From positions 124,001 through 188,000 of the forward strand of contig JBCDIL010000002.1 in NCBI GenBank assembly GCA_038749025.1: a stretch of 64,000 nt of DNA. The letters run 5' to 3'. This document shows positions 43,458 through 51,872 of the stretch, in pieces. Both the position numbers and the translations under genes were made by a program. The notes below the pieces were generated by a model. It made no database searches. It was not told the DNA's origin and saw only the letters and a program-made list of their open reading frames with translations. Position 1 is the first letter of the stretch, and each line of letters begins with the position of its first letter. This DNA comes from JBCAXA01 sp038749025 (lineage in GTDB: Bacteria; Pseudomonadota; Gammaproteobacteria; Steroidobacterales; Woeseiaceae).

Positions 43458-45305
43458 ATGCATCACGAACACCTCGTAATTGTCATCGTCACCGTCGTTG
43501 GTCTCGGCGTTTTGGCGCAATGGGTGGCGTGGCGTACTCGGCTACCCGCTATCGTGCTTTTGGCCGTTGCTGGAGTGCTTGCGGGCCCGGTTTTCGGGCT
43601 TTTCGACCCCAGCGAAGAGTTTGGCGAGTGGCTGCAGCCGCTAATCAGCTTGTGCGTTGCGATCATTCTGTTCGAAGGTGGCTTGTCGCTGAGCCTGCGC
43701 GAGCTCAAAGAGGCAGCTAGCGGCGTCAGTCGCTTGGTTTACTTCGGTGCGCCGCTCGCTTGGTGTTTCTCGTCGCTGTGCGCGCGTTACATCGGCGGCA
43801 TCGATTGGCCGGTATCGCTGGTGTTCGGTGCGATTATGGTCGTCACTGGACCCACGGTGATTATGCCGTTGTTGCGCCAATCGGCATTGCAACGTCGCAC
43901 GGCATCGTTCCTGAAATGGGAAGGTATTGTTAACGACCCAATCGGCGCGTTGTTGGCGGTTCTTGTCTTTCAGTTTCTGGTTTTCAGTGGCTCGGGCTCC
44001 GGGTGGGGTGAGATTACCCAGAGTATCTTGACGGCATTGGCTTCGGGGCTTATCGGCGGTGGCCTAGGCGGCTGGTTGACGGCACGTGCGTTCCAGTTGG
44101 GTTTGGTGCCGGAGTACCTGAAAAGCCCGGTCATGTTGGGCTTGGTGCTCGTCGTCTACGCCACCTGCAATCTGTTGCAAGCCGAGGCGGGGCTACTCGC
44201 CGTCACGATCATGGGTATTGTCGTCGCGAACATGGACTTGCCTGGCATCGGCGATATGCGCCGTTTCAAAGAATACATCACGATCATGCTGGTCTCGGTC
44301 GTGTTTGTGTTGTTAACGGCGGATCTCAATATCGCATCGCTAACATCGATTGGTTGGCGCGGTGTCGCATTGATCCTGGCATTACTGTTCTTTGCACGCC
44401 CAGCCGCAATTTTGCTCGCGACAATCGGCGCCAAGATGAGTTTTCGCGAGCGCTTGCTGGTCGCGTGGATCGCGCCGCGGGGCATCGTCGCCGCTGCAAC
44501 AGCCGGCGTGCTCGGGTCTGGGCTCGTCGCGCAAGGCTATGACGCCGACGTGTTGCTGCCGCTGGTCTTCGCCGTCATTTTCGCCACCGTTTTCGCTCAC
44601 GGGCTGTCGATCAATTGGCTGGCTACCCGTCTCGGGCTCGCATCGACGCAACGCGATAGTGTCCTCGTCGTCGGGGCGTCGCCGTGGTCCGTTGAGCTGG
44701 GCCGTACACTGACCGAACTCAAAGCCAACGTCCTCATCGCTGATGCGTCATGGCACAACCTGCGAGCGGCCCGATTGGCAGGTTTGCCGGTTTTTTATGG
44801 CGAGATCCTGTCGGAGTTTGCTGAGGAGTCGCTCGAAATATCCCATGTACGATCGGTCCTAGCGGCGACCAGCAACGATGCGTACAACTCGCTCGTCTGT
44901 ACGCAAATTGCACCAGAAGTTGGTCAGCGCCGCGTGTACCAGCTTCCGCTTGGTAATGCTGATGACGACCCAAAGAGCGTATCGCGGACCAATCGAGGCA
45001 ATATCGCATTTGGCAAAGATGTCGTTTTTGAAAAGCTCTGGCGTTTGTACGTCAGAGGCTGGAAATTCTACAAAACACGTTTGTCGGAGTCGTACAGCTA
45101 TTCTGATTTTCTCGGCGATCGACCCGCCGATGCGATTGAAATTGCGGTATTAACCACTGACGGCAATGTCGAGTTTCTCGCGGCGATGCATAACCGTGAG
45201 CCGAAACTTGGTGAGACATTGATCTACTTTGCCCCTGAGCGCAGCCCCGCAGGCCAAGAATCGAGTACCGATGGCGACCAAACCTCCACAAAAAGAAGCG
45301 ATTGA
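43458..45305 (+). CDS. CPA1-type cation:proton antiporter with C-terminal TrkA-N-like domain
   Basis: 615 residues. Residues 1-400 hold about twelve transmembrane helices with the CPA core motifs ILFEGGLSLSLRELK and WEGIVNDPIGALLA (the ion-binding Asn-Asp). Residues of about 405-520 form a RCK/TrkA-N-like Rossmann domain (SVLVVGASPWSVELGRTL), but the usual G-x-G-x-x-G is degenerate, so nucleotide binding is uncertain. It exchanges Na+ or K+ for H+. Its last 35 nt overlap the alpha/beta-hydrolase gene. Confidence 0.9.
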   Translation: MHHEHLVIVIVTVVGLGVLAQWVAWRTRLPAIVLLAVAGVLAGPVFGLFDPSEEFGEWLQPLISLCVAIILFEGGLSLSLRELKEAASGVSRLVYFGAPLAWCFSSLCARYIGGIDWPVSLVFGAIMVVTGPTVIMPLLRQSALQRRTASFLKWEGIVNDPIGALLAVLVFQFLVFSGSGSGWGEITQSILTALASGLIGGGLGGWLTARAFQLGLVPEYLKSPVMLGLVLVVYATCNLLQAEAGLLAVTIMGIVVANMDLPGIGDMRRFKEYITIMLVSVVFVLLTADLNIASLTSIGWRGVALILALLFFARPAAILLATIGAKMSFRERLLVAWIAPRGIVAAATAGVLGSGLVAQGYDADVLLPLVFAVIFATVFAHGLSINWLATRLGLASTQRDSVLVVGASPWSVELGRTLTELKANVLIADASWHNLRAARLAGLPVFYGEILSEFAEESLEISHVRSVLAATSNDAYNSLVCTQIAPEVGQRRVYQLPLGNADDDPKSVSRTNRGNIAFGKDVVFEKLWRLYVRGWKFYKTRLSESYSYSDFLGDRPADAIEIAVLTTDGNVEFLAAMHNREPKLGETLIYFAPERSPAGQESSTDGDQTSTKRSD

Positions 45306-45927
45306 AATCAGCGGACAAGCGGGCTCGATCGAGTGTCTGTTAGAGACACCGGCCGAGTTGGCGCCACGCGGTAAAGCGCTGATTTGCCATCCACACCCGC
45401 TGCACGGTGGCACGATGCAAAACAAAGTCGCACATACCTTGGCGCGGGCGGCTGTCGATTGCGGTCTCGCCGCGATGCGCTTCAATTTTCGTGGTGTCGG
45501 CGCTTCGGCCGGGGTTCACGACAACGGGTTCGGCGAGCGTGACGATGCGCTGCTTGTCGCCGACTACTTGAATCAGCGCTTCGATGGTCCGATCGTCTTC
45601 GCTGGTTTTTCGTTTGGCGGCGGCGTCGCAACCGAGATCGCTCGTCGCCAGTTGCCGGTCGCGTTGGTAACCGCGGCACCGGCTGTGGATCGCTGGGAGC
45701 GAGATGCTGATTGGCAGCAACCAGCTTGTCCGTGGTTGATCGTGCATGGCGATGCTGACGAACTTGTTGATGTCGATGCGGTCGTCAGTTTTGTTGATGG
45801 ATTATCGCCAGGACCGGAATTGCTTGTGATGCCCGAGGTCAGTCATTTTTTTCACGGTCAATTGGTCGAGCTGCGAACGACCGTTACGGCGTTTATTAAT
45901 GCCGCGTTAGGCGGGACAAGCGTATGA
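45271..45927 (+). CDS. Alpha/beta hydrolase (YfhR/CocE-like small hydrolase)
   Basis: 218 residues. The strand-loop CHPHPLHGGTMQNKV, the helix entry FNFRGVGASAG, the nucleophile elbow GFSFGG (G-x-S-x-G), the acid HGDADELVD and the histidine SHFFHGQ are all present, so the triad is complete. Substrate unknown. The ATG at 45271 lies inside the end of the antiporter gene; a frame open to 45229 would lengthen the overlap. The stop overlaps the start of the TerB-like gene (ATGA). Confidence 0.85.
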   Translation: MATKPPQKEAIEISGQAGSIECLLETPAELAPRGKALICHPHPLHGGTMQNKVAHTLARAAVDCGLAAMRFNFRGVGASAGVHDNGFGERDDALLVADYLNQRFDGPIVFAGFSFGGGVATEIARRQLPVALVTAAPAVDRWERDADWQQPACPWLIVHGDADELVDVDAVVSFVDGLSPGPELLVMPEVSHFFHGQLVELRTTVTAFINAALGGTSV

Positions 45928-46382
45928 CACTGATCGATCGAATAACGACGCTACTCAGCAAACCGGCAGCGGACGCAACGGCTGATGAGGCACGTATGGC
46001 CGAAGCGGTGCGGCTGTGTTCGGCCTGTCTGCTGATGGAGGTTGTGCGGGCCGATCATGCCGAGGACGAGGCAGAGATCGCCACGGCACTAACACGCGTC
46101 AAAGCGCAGTTTTCGCTGTCCGATGCCGACGCGGCGGCGCTGGCGGATGTGGCACGATCGCGAGTGGAGACGTCGGTGTCTCTCTATGAGTTCACGCGCA
46201 CGCTGCACGAACGGATGTCCGGTGAGCAGAAGTCGCAATTGATTGCGGGAATGTGGGCGGTCGCCTATGCGGACGGTCACCTCGATATGCACGAAGATGC
46301 GCTTATCCTAAAGGTAGCCGATTTGCTGTACGTCCCGCGCAGCGAAGTCATGCGCTTAAAAGCGATCGCCCAAAACGCATGA
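45924..46382 (+). CDS. TerB-family protein
   Basis: 152 residues, all helical. The acidic repeats VVRADHAEDEAEIATALT and VAYADGHLDMHEDALILKVA form the TerB-like metal-binding pair of helices. Homologues are linked to tellurite resistance or are simply housekeeping proteins of unknown role; no other ter genes are here. It overlaps the hydrolase gene by 4 nt. A hairpin starts at its stop codon. Confidence 0.82.
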   Translation: MTLIDRITTLLSKPAADATADEARMAEAVRLCSACLLMEVVRADHAEDEAEIATALTRVKAQFSLSDADAAALADVARSRVETSVSLYEFTRTLHERMSGEQKSQLIAGMWAVAYADGHLDMHEDALILKVADLLYVPRSEVMRLKAIAQNA

Positions 46383-46403
46383 AGCCGCCCTGACGGCGGC
46401 TTC
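46381..46403. terminator. Hairpin between the TerB-like and HU genes
   Basis: GAAGCCGCC (46381-46389) pairs exactly with GGCGGCTTC (46395-46403) around CTGAC, starting within the TerB-like stop codon. No T-tract follows on the plus strand; on the minus strand a short run of T occurs in the TerB-like coding end. Position between convergent genes fits a bidirectional terminator. Confidence 0.55.
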
Positions 46404-46434
46404 ATGAACGTCTTACGGATCTAACTCCGCTCGA

Positions 46435-46773
46435 TCAGACCATGTCTTTGAGGCCTTTGAGCGCTCCGATCTTAACCACTTTCGATGCTGGCTTGGCCTT
46501 GAACACCGTTTCTTCACCGGTGAACGGGTTGATGCCCTTGCGCGCTTTCGTGGCTGGCTTCTTGACGACGCGAAGTTTCATCAAGCCAGGGACGGTAAAC
46601 GTACCCGGTGCGCCGCGTCCGCCAAGGTTCTTTTTGATCATTGCTGACAACGAATCAAAAACGGCTCCGACGTCTTTACGAGTCAAGCCCGTGTCTTCAG
46701 CGACTTGCCGGTAGATTTCCGACTTCGTTGGTGCTTTCTTGGCGGGTGTTGCAGTTTTTTTCTTGGCGGCCAT
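46435..46773 (-). CDS. HU-family DNA-binding protein with Lys/Ala/Pro-rich N-terminal tail
   Basis: 112 residues. A 16-residue basic tail (AAKKKTATPAKKAPTK) precedes the HU fold (SEIYRQVAEDTGLTRKDV), with the DNA-clasp arm near GLMKLRVVKKPATKARKG and the conserved NPFTGEE. HU proteins bend and compact DNA. The tail resembles a short histone H1-like extension, which is not part of standard HU (90 residues). AGGAG lies about 10 nt before the ATG. Confidence 0.9.
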   Translation of the reverse strand: MAAKKKTATPAKKAPTKSEIYRQVAEDTGLTRKDVGAVFDSLSAMIKKNLGGRGAPGTFTVPGLMKLRVVKKPATKARKGINPFTGEETVFKAKPASKVVKIGALKGLKDMV

Positions 46774-46888
46774 TGACGCGCGATCTCCTAAGCGTAGTAG
46801 AGGAAAAGTGAGTTTGCAGGTGTAAACCAGCGCGCGACCTTAGCACAACCGCTGCGCTTAAAGAACAGCCTTGATGGACGCTCGATTG

Positions 46889-47404
46889 CTAGTCTGAGAA
46901 AAACTGCCGGGTGAACTTCATGGTCACCGGGTCCTTGGTGTTTGGCAAAATCACGGCGACATCAAATGTCAACGTTTCGCGGTTAGCGACGGGAACCTCG
47001 CCGATGTAGTAGATCGCCAAATCGTCGGGAGTCTCACCTGGCTCCTCGACCTTGCGCAACGTGATGCTCTTCAATTGGCCAGTCAAGTTAACGGCCTTAG
47101 CCGTCACGTCGGTCGCGATCCGTTTACCGGAGTCGGTTTCGATAACGGCAACGTTGAGCAATGCCCGGTTTTGCGAGCGCACGATGCCGTAGGACTGCGC
47201 GACGCTAGGGGGTACGGAATCCGTAGAAACGGCATTGATGTGGATCGTGTGATCACCGACGGTCATTTGATTATCGGCAGATGGCGCAGCTTGCGGGATC
47301 GTCGCGTTGGGAGGTGCGCCGTCACTTCCGCACCCCGCAAGGGCTACAAAGATCGTTCCGATGACGGCTAGGGCCATCGGTCGGCTCGGCAATATCATCA
47401 ACAT
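46889..47404 (-). CDS. DUF4426 lipoprotein
   Basis: 171 residues. A lipoprotein signal (VIGTIFVALAGC, Cys25) and a short linker are followed by the DUF4426 domain: IHINAVSTDSVPPSVAQSYG, RSQNRALLNVAVI and the ending KFTRQFFSD. Function unknown. The ATG at 47404 is chosen because GGGGGA lies 7-8 nt upstream; the open frame extends far beyond it without lipoprotein character. In Pseudomonas a homologue lies in the same yggT-proC-yggS neighbourhood. Confidence 0.85.
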   Translation of the reverse strand: MLMILPSRPMALAVIGTIFVALAGCGSDGAPPNATIPQAAPSADNQMTVGDHTIHINAVSTDSVPPSVAQSYGIVRSQNRALLNVAVIETDSGKRIATDVTAKAVNLTGQLKSITLRKVEEPGETPDDLAIYYIGEVPVANRETLTFDVAVILPNTKDPVTMKFTRQFFSD

Positions 47405-47466
47405 TTGGTGTTCCCCCCGAAGCGTTTCATCCAAGACTATAGCGTACTGCCACGGCGACAAGCGGG

Positions 47467-48015
47467 CTAGAGCAGCAGCGCTGGTAACTCGGTGCGAATG
47501 ATGATGTTCAGCGCCATCAGCAGCAATATGAGCGCCATGGCGGAAAAATCGATGCCACCCAAGGGCGGAATGATGCGCCGGATGGGACTGAGCAACGGTT
47601 CTGCCAGTGACTGCACGAGTGCCGTCACGGGGTTGTAGCCGGTATTGATCCAACTGAGTAGCACATAAAGGAACAAGACGGCGATCAGCAGCCATATCAG
47701 CAGCGAGACGCAGCGCAGCGCGCTGTACAAAAGCAGCGCCCCAAACCCCGAATAGCCCCCCGATATCCAATTGATGAAGAGCAGTAACGCGAACTCGACG
47801 GCAACAGCGACGGCGATCGTCGCGGTATCGATTTTCCCAATGGGCGGCAAGATTCGTCGCGCGGGAATAATCAATGGCGATGTAATCTGCAGTACGACTT
47901 GTGCAAACGGGTTGCGAAAGTCGGCACGCAGTGTCTGCATGACCAGTCGGAGCAGCACGAAAATCACAAACAGTTCCGCTACCGAGCGGACAAGAAAAAC
48001 CAGTGCTTCAGTCAT
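47467..48015 (-). CDS. yggT: YggT-family membrane protein
   Basis: 182 residues with four to six hydrophobic segments and the YGGT family's duplicated element: TSPLIIPARRILPPIG in the first half and AEPLLSPIRRIIPPLGG in the second. The family is implicated in osmotic shock tolerance or cell shape; the molecular role is unknown. It overlaps proC by 8 nt, in the widely conserved yggS-proC-yggT order. Confidence 0.92.
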   Translation of the reverse strand: MTEALVFLVRSVAELFVIFVLLRLVMQTLRADFRNPFAQVVLQITSPLIIPARRILPPIGKIDTATIAVAVAVEFALLLFINWISGGYSGFGALLLYSALRCVSLLIWLLIAVLFLYVLLSWINTGYNPVTALVQSLAEPLLSPIRRIIPPLGGIDFSAMALILLLMALNIIIRTELPALLL

Positions 48016-48844
48016 GGGTGTGGTCAGTCACATCGGTGTCTAGTTCGATGCCGCGCTGTACGGCAGCATCGATGGCTTTTGAAAAGATAGCATGGAAACC
48101 CGCCTCGTCGAGTACGCCGAGCGCTGCAGCAGTCGTGCCTCCCGGCGACGTGACCGCGGCGCGCAAATCGCTCAGCGGCGTCGCCGTGCTACTCGCTAGC
48201 TCGGCGGCACCGGCAGCCGTTGCTACCGCTAAATGCCGAGCATCCGCCGCGCTGAAACCGGCACGCTGGGCGTAGTCTTCAAGGACTTCCATAAACCGAA
48301 AGAAATACGCCGGTCCGCTGCCTGAGACGGCCGTACTCGCGTTCATCAACGATTCGTCGGCCAGCCATAAGGTTGATCCAGTTGCGTCGAACAAGGCTGT
48401 TACCGCATTGTTCCAGTTAGCGTCGTTACCGGGATCGCCAGCCAACGTACAGAGGCCGCGCTTAACGGTCGCCGGTTGGTTTGGCATCGCGCGAATCAAG
48501 CCCGCTGTTGGCCCCAGCCAACCGCGCAATCGAGTGAGGCTTACACCGGCCGCGACGGAGACGAAACCGCGCGATTCGCTGAGTCTCGCCGTGGCCAGTT
48601 CTCGGCAAACGAGCGGTAGCGTATCCGGTTTTGTCGCCAGCACAACGGTCTCGGCGGTCGCTACCGCCGCCACATTTTCCGCGACCACGCGCGCGCTCGG
48701 AAAACGCGCTCTTAAACGTGTGCGTTGCTCTCGGTTCGGTTCGGCGATGGCTATTGCAGGCGGGGCCGTGCTCTCGACTAGGCCGTTGATCAAAGCGCTG
48801 GCCATGTTGCCGCCGCCGATAAACGCAATAGTTTGGTCCATCAT
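48008..48844 (-). CDS. proC: Pyrroline-5-carboxylate reductase
   Basis: 278 residues. The N-terminal NADP-binding site is IAFIGGGNMASALINGL; the C-terminal dimer domain has the family signature around VTSPGGTTAAALGVLDEAGF. It performs the last step of proline synthesis. Stop and start overlap with yggT downstream and yggS upstream show a tight operon. Confidence 0.96.
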   Translation of the reverse strand: MMDQTIAFIGGGNMASALINGLVESTAPPAIAIAEPNREQRTRLRARFPSARVVAENVAAVATAETVVLATKPDTLPLVCRELATARLSESRGFVSVAAGVSLTRLRGWLGPTAGLIRAMPNQPATVKRGLCTLAGDPGNDANWNNAVTALFDATGSTLWLADESLMNASTAVSGSGPAYFFRFMEVLEDYAQRAGFSAADARHLAVATAAGAAELASSTATPLSDLRAAVTSPGGTTAAALGVLDEAGFHAIFSKAIDAAVQRGIELDTDVTDHTHD

Positions 48845-49539
48845 TGTGCTTGCCCTGGTCGCGCACCGAATAGTGTTGTTCCCAACCTGACCCAGGTCGC
48901 CCCTTCGGCAATCGCGGCTTCAAGATCGCTGCTGGTACCCATCGACAGTTCGCTGATCGCGAGCCCGGAGTCGGTCCGCAGTTTACCGGCAAGCTCGGCC
49001 AAGCGCTGAAACGGTTGCCGTTGCTCTGGCAGGGATTGACTTGGCCGCGGCAAGCACATCAATCCGACCAAGCGGAGCCGCGGCAGCTCGGCGATAGCGG
49101 TCGCGAGTTCGGCGGTCGATGTGGGGTCGGTGCCGGCTTTGGTCGTCTCGGTGTCCACGTTGACTTGCACCATCACGTCGAGCGGCGCGGCGTAGTGTGG
49201 ACGTTGCGCGCTGAGCCGTTCCGCGATCTTCAGGCGATCGACAGTGTGCACTGCATCAAAGTACTCGGCGACCGTCCGTGTTTTATTGGACTGCAGACGG
49301 CCAATGAAATGCCAACGAAGCTTAAGGTCACTCAATTCGCGCTGCTTGTCGCGCGCCTCGGCGACAAAGTTCTCGCCGATGTCGCATTGGCCAGCCGCGT
49401 GGGCGGCACGGATCGCGTCGGCCGGGTGTTTTTTACTAACAGCGAGCAGTTTGACGGCCGAGCGTGGCCGGTCGTAACGCGCGCACAATTCGCCTAGCAA
49501 ACCGTTGGTTTTGGCCAGTTTTTCCGTGACTCCAATCAC
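48841..49539 (-). CDS. yggS: PLP homeostasis protein YggS
   Basis: 232 residues of alanine racemase-like fold. PLP lysine in LLAVSKKHP, then GENFVAEARDKQ, WHFIGRLQSNK and the C-terminal ELSMGTSSDLEAAIAEG and VRLGTTLFG. It binds PLP without catalysis and buffers B6 vitamers. The start is a GTG at 49539. It is the first gene of yggS-proC-yggT and is divergent from pilT, an arrangement shared with Pseudomonas. Confidence 0.95.
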   Translation of the reverse strand: MIGVTEKLAKTNGLLGELCARYDRPRSAVKLLAVSKKHPADAIRAAHAAGQCDIGENFVAEARDKQRELSDLKLRWHFIGRLQSNKTRTVAEYFDAVHTVDRLKIAERLSAQRPHYAAPLDVMVQVNVDTETTKAGTDPTSTAELATAIAELPRLRLVGLMCLPRPSQSLPEQRQPFQRLAELAGKLRTDSGLAISELSMGTSSDLEAAIAEGATWVRLGTTLFGARPGQAQ

Positions 49540-49578
49540 GCTTTATCCGCACTGCTTAGCTATACTTCGAAAGTGTTA

Positions 49579-49604
49579 TGGTAACTGTCTAAAAGCAGTA
49601 ACCA
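49579..49604. promoter_or_regulatory. Inverted repeat between yggS and pilT
   Basis: TGGTAACTG (49579-49587) and CAGTAACCA (49596-49604) form arms with one mismatch around 8 nt. Position midway between divergent genes suggests an operator; it could also fold in the pilT leader. Confidence 0.4.
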
Positions 49605-49625
49605 AACCGTCTTTCGGGACGATTT
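49604..49625 (+). promoter_or_regulatory. Small hairpin in the pilT leader
   Basis: AAACCGTC (49604-49611) and GACGATTT (49618-49625) pair with one mismatch around a TTTCGG loop. It directly follows the larger inverted repeat and lies 26 nt before the pilT ATG. Confidence 0.3.
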
Positions 49626-49651
49626 AGACCCACTCTGGCTACGGACTGCTC

Positions 49652-50692
49652 ATGGCCGTTGATATCGCTCAGCTTCTCTCGTTCACCGTTAAGAACGAAG
49701 CTTCTGACCTGCACTTGTCTGCCGGTGTTCCGCCAATGATTCGCGTTGATGGTGACATCAAGCGCATCAACATGCCGGCGCTGACGCACAAAGAAGTGAA
49801 CTCCATGGTGTACGACATCATGAACGACAAGCAGCGGAAGGATTACGAGGAGTATTTCGAAACCGACTTCTCGTTCGAGATTCCGAAGCTGGCGCGCTTT
49901 CGTGTCAACGCGTTTAACCAAAACAGAGGCTCCGGCGCGGTCTTCCGTATTATTCCATCGGAGATCATGACGCTTGACGATCTTCAAGCGCCGGCAATTT
50001 TCAAAGACATCTCCATGCAACCGCGTGGCATTTGTCTGGTAACCGGGCCAACCGGTTCCGGCAAGTCGACGACGCTCGCGGCGATGATCGACTACGTCAA
50101 CGACAACAAGCCCGACCATATTCTAACGATCGAAGACCCCATCGAATTCGTCCACGAGTCGAAGAAGTCGTTGATCAACCAGCGGGAAGTACATCGTGAC
50201 ACGCTAGGCTTTTCTGAAGCATTGCGTTCTGCGTTGCGTGAAGACCCCGACGTTATTCTCGTTGGCGAGCTGCGTGACCTCGAAACGATTCGCTTGGCCT
50301 TGACCGCTGCCGAAACTGGCCATTTGGTTTTCGGCACCCTGCATACCAGTTCGGCCGCGAAGACGATCGACAGGGTTGTCGACGTGTTCCCAGCGGCCGA
50401 GAAAGAAATGGTTCGGGCGATGTTGTCCGAATCCCTAAAAGCGGTGATTTCGCAGTCGCTCCTGAAGCGCATAGGCGGCGGACGAATCGCGGCGCACGAA
50501 ATCATGATCGGCACGCCCGCAATTCGAAACTTGATTCGGGAAGGCAAGATTGCGCAGATGTATTCGGCGATTCAGACCGGTCAAGCGGCGGGCATGCAAA
50601 CGCTCGATCAAAACCTTCAAGAGCTAATGGCGAAGGGCATGATCACGAAAGAAGAAGCCCGCTTTAAATCTGTTAACAAAGAAAACTTCTAG
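49652..50692 (+). CDS. pilT: Type IV pilus retraction ATPase PilT
   Basis: 346 residues: an N-terminal PAS-like domain (1-100), Walker A GPTGSGKSTTLAAM at about 130, Asp box and Walker B (EDPDVILVGELRDLET), the His box (HLVFGTLHTSSA), and the C-terminal AIRNLIREGK motif characteristic of PilT. It is a hexameric cytoplasmic motor that depolymerises the pilus for twitching. The length is the same as P. aeruginosa PilT (344). pilU follows after 9 nt. Confidence 0.97.
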   Translation: MAVDIAQLLSFTVKNEASDLHLSAGVPPMIRVDGDIKRINMPALTHKEVNSMVYDIMNDKQRKDYEEYFETDFSFEIPKLARFRVNAFNQNRGSGAVFRIIPSEIMTLDDLQAPAIFKDISMQPRGICLVTGPTGSGKSTTLAAMIDYVNDNKPDHILTIEDPIEFVHESKKSLINQREVHRDTLGFSEALRSALREDPDVILVGELRDLETIRLALTAAETGHLVFGTLHTSSAAKTIDRVVDVFPAAEKEMVRAMLSESLKAVISQSLLKRIGGGRIAAHEIMIGTPAIRNLIREGKIAQMYSAIQTGQAAGMQTLDQNLQELMAKGMITKEEARFKSVNKENF

Positions 50693-50701
50693 GGAATCGC
50701 C

Positions 50702-51859
50702 ATGCAGCGCGAACAAGCCGCCCGGCTGATGCAAAACCTGTTGAAGATGATGGTCGAGAAAGAAGGCTCCGATCTATTCATCACCGCTGGATTCCCGCCG
50801 GCGATCAAGATCGACGGTGAAGTCCACAAAGCGTCTGATCAAACGCTGACCAACGAGCAGAGTTCGGTCATTGTGCGGTCGATCATGAACGACAAACAGG
50901 CGCGCGAATTCGACGCGACCAAGGAATGCAACTTCGCGATCAGCCCGCAGGGTATCGGTCGCTTCCGTGTCAGCGCGTTCGTGCAACAAGGCGCCGTCGG
51001 TGCCGTGTTACGTACGATTAACACGCAGATACCAACTTTCGACGAACTCGATTTGCCGCCGATTCTGAAAGACGTTGTTATGGAGAAACGGGGTCTCGTG
51101 ATCATCGTCGGTGGTACAGGCTCTGGTAAGTCGACGACGCTCGCGACGATGATTGGTCATCGCAATAACAACACACGCGGCCATATCATTACCGTCGAAG
51201 ACCCGGTTGAATTTGTTCACCCACATTCCGGCTGCGTCATTACTCACCGTGAAGTCGGGGTCGATACCGAAAACTGGCACGCGGCGCTGAAAAACACGCT
51301 GCGCCAAGCACCGGATGTCATTCTTATCGGTGAGATTCGCGACCGCGAGACGATGGAATACGGCATTCAGTTCGCCGAAACAGGCCATTTGTGCCTGGCG
51401 ACGTTGCACGCCAATAGCGCTAACCAAGCACTCGATCGGATTATCAACTTCTTCCCAGAAGAGCGCCGCGGTCAGCTGTTGATGGACCTCAGTTTGAACG
51501 TCCGAGCGTTGGTATCGCAGCGCCTTGTGCCGCGCGAGTCGGGAATCGGCCGCGTCGCCGCCATGGAGATCATGCTGACGTCGCCCCTGATCGCCGACCT
51601 TATCTTCAAAGGTGAAGTCGCAGCGATCAAAGAGATTATGAGCAAGTCGACTCGACTCGGCATGCAAACCTTCGATCAGGCCCTGTTCTATTTGTACGAA
51701 GATGGCACCATTTCGTACGAGGAGGCGATGCGAAATGCCGACTCAAGCAACGAACTACGCCTGCGGATCAAACTGGAGAGCAAGCGCGAAGACAATTTGG
51801 CCAACAAGCATTCCGAAAGCTTGAAGATGGTCGAAGAGGATACCGCGCAGACCTTCTAA
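50702..51859 (+). CDS. pilU: PilT-dependent retraction ATPase PilU
   Basis: 385 residues: Walker A GGTGSGKSTTLATM, Walker B PDVILIGEIRDRETME, His box HLCLATLHANSAN, and a C-terminal acidic/Lys-rich extension (about 350-385). It lacks the PilT AIRNLIRE block and matches PilU of P. aeruginosa (382), which assists PilT under load. It lies second in a tandem of three related ATPase genes. Confidence 0.95.
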   Translation: MQREQAARLMQNLLKMMVEKEGSDLFITAGFPPAIKIDGEVHKASDQTLTNEQSSVIVRSIMNDKQAREFDATKECNFAISPQGIGRFRVSAFVQQGAVGAVLRTINTQIPTFDELDLPPILKDVVMEKRGLVIIVGGTGSGKSTTLATMIGHRNNNTRGHIITVEDPVEFVHPHSGCVITHREVGVDTENWHAALKNTLRQAPDVILIGEIRDRETMEYGIQFAETGHLCLATLHANSANQALDRIINFFPEERRGQLLMDLSLNVRALVSQRLVPRESGIGRVAAMEIMLTSPLIADLIFKGEVAAIKEIMSKSTRLGMQTFDQALFYLYEDGTISYEEAMRNADSSNELRLRIKLESKREDNLANKHSESLKMVEEDTAQTF

Positions 51860-51872
51860 TCTCGCCCGACCG

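Noticed and set aside
45924..46382. Idea of a tellurite resistance locus because of the TerB-like protein
   Set aside because: No terA, terC, terD or terZ nearby; single TerB-like genes are common housekeeping genes.
51008..51667. Open frame (219 codons) antisense to pilU
   Set aside because: Lies wholly inside pilU; similar shadows occur opposite pilT and the third ATPase, showing they come from the shared coding sequence.
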